DNA of 64,000 nucleotides from Bradyrhizobium sp. CCGB01 (lineage in GTDB: Bacteria; Pseudomonadota; Alphaproteobacteria; Rhizobiales; Xanthobacteraceae): contig NZ_JANADK010000001.1 in the NCBI RefSeq assembly GCF_024199795.1, forward strand, positions 434,001 through 498,000, read 5' to 3'. The stretch's first letter is position 1. Every line of letters starts with the position of its first letter. The position numbers and the translations under genes are program-made. This document shows, piece after piece, positions 60,490-64,000 of this stretch. Under the pieces are notes generated by a model. The model was not told the DNA's origin, did not search any database, and saw nothing but the letters and a program-made list of their open reading frames with translations.

Positions 60490-62199
60490 ATGGCTTCGAC
60501 TTCTGCTGATACCTACAGCCCGTCGCGTGACGATTTCGCCGCGATGCTCGACGAGTCCTTCGCAGGTGGCAACCTGCAGGAGAGCTCCGTCGTCAAGGGC
60601 AAGGTGGTTGCAATTGAAAAAGACATGGCCGTCATCGATGTCGGCCTGAAGACCGAGGGCCGCGTCGCCCTGCGCGAATTTTCCGGCCCCGGCCGTGACA
60701 GCGAGATCAAGGTCGGCGACGAGGTGGAAGTGTTCCTCGATCGCATCGAGAACGCCCTCGGCGAAGCCGTGCTGTCGCGCGACAAGGCGCGCCGCGAAGA
60801 GAGCTGGGGCAAGCTCGAGAAGGCGTTCCAGAACAACGAGAAGGTCAACGGCGTCATCTTCAACCAGGTCAAGGGCGGCTTCACCGTCGACCTCGACGGT
60901 GCCGTGGCCTTCCTGCCGCGCTCGCAGGTCGACATCCGTCCGATCCGCGACGTTGCGCCGCTGATGAACAACTCGCAGCCGTTCCAGATCCTCAAGATGG
61001 ACCGCCGCCGCGGCAACATCGTCGTGTCCCGCCGCACGGTTCTCGAAGAGACCCGCGCCGAGCAGCGTCAGGAGCTGGTGCAGAACCTCGAAGAGGGTCA
61101 GGTCATCGACGGCGTGGTCAAGAACATCACCGATTACGGTGCGTTCGTTGATCTCGGCGGCATCGACGGCCTGCTGCACGTCACCGACATCGCGTGGCGC
61201 CGCGTCAACCACCCGACCGAGGTGCTCTCGATCGGCCAGACCGTGAAGGTCAAGATCATCAAGATCAACCACGAGACGCACCGCATCTCGCTGGGCATGA
61301 AGCAGCTGCTGGACGATCCGTGGCAGGGCATCGAAGCCAAGTACCCGCTGGGTGCCCGCTTCACCGGCCGCGTCACCAACATCACCGACTACGGTGCGTT
61401 CGTCGAGCTCGAGCCGGGCATCGAAGGCCTGATCCACGTCTCCGAGATGTCGTGGACCAAGAAGAACATGCACCCCGGCAAGATCGTTTCGACCTCGCAG
61501 GAAGTCGAAGTGCAGGTGCTGGAAGTCGATTCCGTCAAGCGCCGTATCTCGCTCGGTCTCAAGCAGACCATGCGCAACCCCTGGGAGGTCTTCGTCGAAG
61601 GTCACCCGACCGGTTCGGTGGTCGAGGGCGAAGTCAAGAACAAGACCGAGTTCGGTCTGTTCCTGGGCCTCGAGGGCGACGTCGACGGCATGGTCCATCT
61701 CTCCGACCTCGACTGGAAGCTTCCGGGCGAGCAGGTGATCGACAACTACAAGAAGGGCGACATGGTGAAGGCCGTGGTGCTCGATGTGGACGTCGAGAAG
61801 GAGCGCATCTCGCTCGGCATCAAGCAGCTCGAAGGCGACCCCTTCGCCGAGCCGGGCGATGTCAAGAAGGGCGCGGTCGTGACCTGCGAAGTGCTCGAAG
61901 TGAAGGAAAGCGGCATCGAGGTGAAGATCACCGGTACCGACTTCTCGACCTTCATCAAGCGCTCGGAGCTCGCGCGTGACCGCAACGACCAGCGCGCCGA
62001 ACGCTTCGCGGTCGGCGAGAAGGTCGATGCCCGCGTGATCCAGTTCGACAAGAAGGCCCGCAAGGTCCAGGTGTCGATCAAGGCGCTCGAAGTCGCCGAA
62101 GAGAAGGAAGCCATCGCGCAGTACGGCTCCTCCGATTCGGGAGCGACGCTCGGCGACATCCTCGGCACCGCGCTCAAGAACCGCGGCGACAACAAGTAA
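60490..62199 (+). CDS. rpsA: 30S ribosomal protein S1
   Basis: A 569-aa protein with six S1 (OB) repeats, the usual alphaproteobacterial size. Typical repeats read VKNITDYGAFVDLGGIDGLL, VTNITDYGAFVELEPGIEGL and VKNKTEFGLFLGLEGDVDGM. S1 unwinds mRNA and brings it to the 30S subunit. GGAG lies seven bases before the ATG 60490. The 266-bp leader (60224-60489) may hold an autoregulatory structure, though none was proven. A terminator follows. Confidence 0.98.
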   Translation: MASTSADTYSPSRDDFAAMLDESFAGGNLQESSVVKGKVVAIEKDMAVIDVGLKTEGRVALREFSGPGRDSEIKVGDEVEVFLDRIENALGEAVLSRDKARREESWGKLEKAFQNNEKVNGVIFNQVKGGFTVDLDGAVAFLPRSQVDIRPIRDVAPLMNNSQPFQILKMDRRRGNIVVSRRTVLEETRAEQRQELVQNLEEGQVIDGVVKNITDYGAFVDLGGIDGLLHVTDIAWRRVNHPTEVLSIGQTVKVKIIKINHETHRISLGMKQLLDDPWQGIEAKYPLGARFTGRVTNITDYGAFVELEPGIEGLIHVSEMSWTKKNMHPGKIVSTSQEVEVQVLEVDSVKRRISLGLKQTMRNPWEVFVEGHPTGSVVEGEVKNKTEFGLFLGLEGDVDGMVHLSDLDWKLPGEQVIDNYKKGDMVKAVVLDVDVEKERISLGIKQLEGDPFAEPGDVKKGAVVTCEVLEVKESGIEVKITGTDFSTFIKRSELARDRNDQRAERFAVGEKVDARVIQFDKKARKVQVSIKALEVAEEKEAIAQYGSSDSGATLGDILGTALKNRGDNK

Positions 62200-62225
62200 G
62201 CGGAACGCTTCGTTTCGCGAGACAT

Positions 62226-62256
62226 CAAAGCCCCGGCGCAAGCCGGGGCTTTTTTG
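62226..62256 (+). terminator. Rho-independent terminator of rpsA
   Basis: AAAGCCCCGGC-GCAA-GCCGGGGCTT followed by TTTTT, 27 bp after the rpsA stop. A perfect strong stem with U-run. Confidence 0.92.
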
Positions 62257-62269
62257 TTGCGGCCTCCTC

Positions 62270-62480
62270 AACCGTCGTCCCGGACAAGCGCAGCGGAGCG
62301 GAGCGCCGATCCGGCATCCATAGCCACAGGGCGTGGTTTGGCGAAGACAGGTCGTGCAAGAGCCTTCCCGCGGTGCTCACATCCGACGCTCACCGACGCA
62401 TCACGCGGTATGGGTGCCCGCGCCCCGTGCGCAATTGCGCACTAGGCGGCGACGACAGCGAGGGTGTGGCGCGCCCCGCC
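62270..62480. repeat. Dispersed intergenic repeat region (62.27-62.48 kb)
   Basis: GC-rich sequence with CGTCCCGGACAAGCG, CCGATCCGGCATCCATAG and GCGCAATTGCGC palindromes, the style of dispersed rhizobial elements. The 400-bp gap from 62200 to 62599 holds the rpsA terminator, this repeat and, before sppA, nothing else I can identify. Confidence 0.5.
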
Positions 62481-62599
62481 TCTCAGCCGGCTCACAGCCT
62501 TGTTTTCTTCAAAATGCGCCGCAATTGATGTATCCAGATAAGCCGATGGTCACGCTGTGACGGCACAACGCACCTGACCTTTTATTTGGAGATATTCCG

Positions 62600-63580
62600 A
62601 TGTCGCTCGATTCGGACATCATCGTCGATCGCCGCAGGATTCGCCGCAAGCTGACGTTCTGGCGCGTGATGGCCGCGCTGATCGCGATCGCGGCGATCGC
62701 GGGCTTCGCGCTGGTCGCGACGCCCGGTGCGCGCGGCACGTTCGCATCCGCCGGCTCGATCGCGCGGGTCCAGATCGAGGGGCTGATCCGCAGCGACTCC
62801 GATCGTACCCAGGCGCTGGAGCGGCTGGAGAATTCGCAGGCCGCCGCCGTCATCATTCACATCAACTCGCCGGGTGGCACCACCGCCGGCTCCGAGCAGC
62901 TCTACGACTCGCTCGTCCGGCTGAAGGCGAAGAAGCCGCTCGTCGTCGTGGTCGAGGGCCTCGCCGCCTCCGGCGGCTACATCACGGCGATCGCCAGCGA
63001 CCACATCATCGCCCAGCAGAGCTCGCTGGTCGGCTCGATCGGCGTGCTGTTCCAGTATCCCAACGTCACCGAGCTGCTGAAGACCATCGGCGTCAAGGTC
63101 GAGGAGGTCAAATCCTCGCCGCTGAAGGCCGCACCGAATGGTTTTGAGCCGACCAGTCCTGAGGCGCGCGCCGCGCTCGATGCGCTGGTCAAGGATTCCT
63201 ATGCCTGGTTCAGGGGATTGGTGAAGGAACGGCGTGGCATGGATGACACGCAGCTGGAAAAAGTCGCCGATGGCCGCGTCTTCACCGGACGTCAGGCGAT
63301 CGATCTCAAGCTGATCGATCAGATCGGCGACGAGAAGACCGCAGTGACCTGGCTGGTCGAACAGAAGGGCGTCAAGAAGGGGCTCACCGTCCGCGATTAC
63401 AAGCTCCAGCCTCGCTTCGGCGACCTGCCGTTCCTCAAGACGGCGGCCGCCGTGACGCTGGAAGCGCTTGGTTTAGGCTCGATTGCGCATCAGATCGGGC
63501 AAACCGGCGTCGCACAGGCCGTCGATCGGTTCGGCATGGATGGAATGCTGGCCCTGTGGCAGCCGGCTGCGTCAAACTGA
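62600..63580 (+). CDS. sppA: Signal peptide peptidase SppA (S49, short form)
   Basis: A 326-aa membrane-anchored serine protease. An N-terminal helix (VMAALIAIAAIAGFALVATPG) precedes the S49 domain: VIIHINSPGGTTAGSEQLYD, nucleophile Ser in GLAASGGYITAIAS, general-base Lys near VEEVKSSPLKAAPNGF. It degrades leftover signal peptides. The short form works as an oligomer. GGAG before the ATG supports the start. Downstream is ihfB. Confidence 0.92.
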   Translation: MSLDSDIIVDRRRIRRKLTFWRVMAALIAIAAIAGFALVATPGARGTFASAGSIARVQIEGLIRSDSDRTQALERLENSQAAAVIIHINSPGGTTAGSEQLYDSLVRLKAKKPLVVVVEGLAASGGYITAIASDHIIAQQSSLVGSIGVLFQYPNVTELLKTIGVKVEEVKSSPLKAAPNGFEPTSPEARAALDALVKDSYAWFRGLVKERRGMDDTQLEKVADGRVFTGRQAIDLKLIDQIGDEKTAVTWLVEQKGVKKGLTVRDYKLQPRFGDLPFLKTAAAVTLEALGLGSIAHQIGQTGVAQAVDRFGMDGMLALWQPAASN

Positions 63581-63752
63581 GCGGAACCAGGCGAGTTTCC
63601 GACGCTTTTCCCGTCTGGCGGGTGGTGGGGCAGCCCGCTTTTTCGGCATTTGTCACGTATTTTCGCGACGCTCAACCTTCATTTAGCGTCTTGACAGATC
63701 ACGGTATTTTCACGGAAATGGTCATCCGCACGCTTCCGGGTCAATTCTCTCG

Positions 63753-64000
63753 ATGATCAAATCCGAACTTGTTCAGCGTATCGCCGAGCACAACCCGCAT
63801 CTGTACCAGCGGGATGTCGAGAACATTGTGAATGCGATTCTCGAAGAGATCGTAGCGGCTCTCGCGCGCGGTGATCGCGTCGAGTTGCGCGGCTTCGGTG
63901 CCTTCTCGGTCAAGCATCGCCCTGCACGCGCAGGGCGCAATCCGCGCACCGGCGCCCATGTGCCGGTCGATCAGAAGAGCGTTCCGTTCTTCAAGACCGG
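63753..64000 (+). CDS. ihfB: Integration host factor beta subunit (3' end outside window)
   Basis: Eighty-two codons are visible: [20 protein letters not shown], then [40 protein letters not shown]. This is the IHF/HU fold with the DNA-bending Pro in the arm and the beta-type opening. It bends DNA at IHF sites with IhfA, supporting recombination and sigma-54 promoters. A TTGACA at 63691 could be the -35 box. The family is about 100 aa, so about 20 residues are missing. Confidence 0.95.
   Translation, partial: MIKSELVQRIAEHNPHLYQRDVENIVNAILEEIVAALARGDRVELRGFGAFSVKHRPARAGRNPRTGAHVPVDQKSVPFFKT

Noticed and set aside
60328..62271. A 647-codon open frame opposite rpsA
   Set aside because: Codon-bias shadow of S1; no export signal, motif or ribosome site.

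Overview
The window looks like a high-GC alphaproteobacterial chromosome, most likely Bradyrhizobium or a close relative. The evidence is the lptC-lptA-lptB-rpoN-hpf-ptsN order, alphaproteobacterial-type genes (fzlA-like, nrnC, ohr/ohrR, a TIGR02300-type protein, long HPF), a ROSE-type RNA thermometer before a small heat-shock gene, and dispersed palindromic repeats of the kind seen in Bradyrhizobium intergenic regions. All identifications come from reading the sequence; no database search was run.

Layout. 1-5.5 kb: translation genes on the minus strand (pheT partial, pheS, rplT, rpmI, infC with an ATT start), interrupted by two small secreted-protein genes on the plus strand. 5.7-14.4 kb: a hydrolase, a SnoaL-like protein, a thioesterase, queG, an FzlA-like division protein, uppP, a DprE1/DprE2-like epimerase pair, an NDUFA9-like reductase and tRNA-Leu(CAG). 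14.4-20.9 kb: an iron-uptake block that looks acquired (EntS-like exporter, PchR-like AraC regulator, TonB siderophore receptor, PepSY membrane protein). 20.9-26.3 kb: an MFS exporter and a 1331-residue SARP/cyclase-homology/AAA/TPR regulator whose cyclase domain lacks both metal-binding Asp. 26.5-30.7 kb: a plus-strand cell-surface cluster made of a YadA-like trimeric adhesin with a frameshift in its last barrel strand, an NTF2-like secreted protein, a Pro-rich small protein, an outer-membrane barrel and a free-standing S74 chaperone domain.

31-39 kb is core: a UbiA phosphoribosyltransferase-like protein (which would complete an arabinosyl-lipid route with the DprE1/E2 pair 18 kb away), nrnC, lptC-lptA-lptB, rpoN, hpf, ptsN. 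39.2-44.6 kb: a two-partner secretion pair. 44.6-49.1 kb: a TetR-controlled SDR / saccharopine-DH-like / acyl-CoA ligase operon with three matching operator palindromes. 49.1-50.05 kb: hsp20-DUF1150 under an RpoH-like promoter and a ROSE thermometer. 50.3-54.5 kb: ugpBAEC glycerol-3-phosphate importer with a Pho-box candidate and a stem-loop after ugpB. 54.7-57.6 kb: a CoA transferase, divergent ohr/ohrR with operators, a GIY-YIG protein, tRNA-Ala(GGC). 57.7-64 kb: TIGR02300 protein, class II aroA, cmk, rpsA, sppA, and the start of ihfB.

The best candidate for an undescribed system is the 22.3-30.7 kb block: a large signal-integrating regulator divergent from a five-gene surface cluster that pairs a trimeric adhesin with a stand-alone S74 intramolecular-chaperone domain and an outer-membrane barrel.
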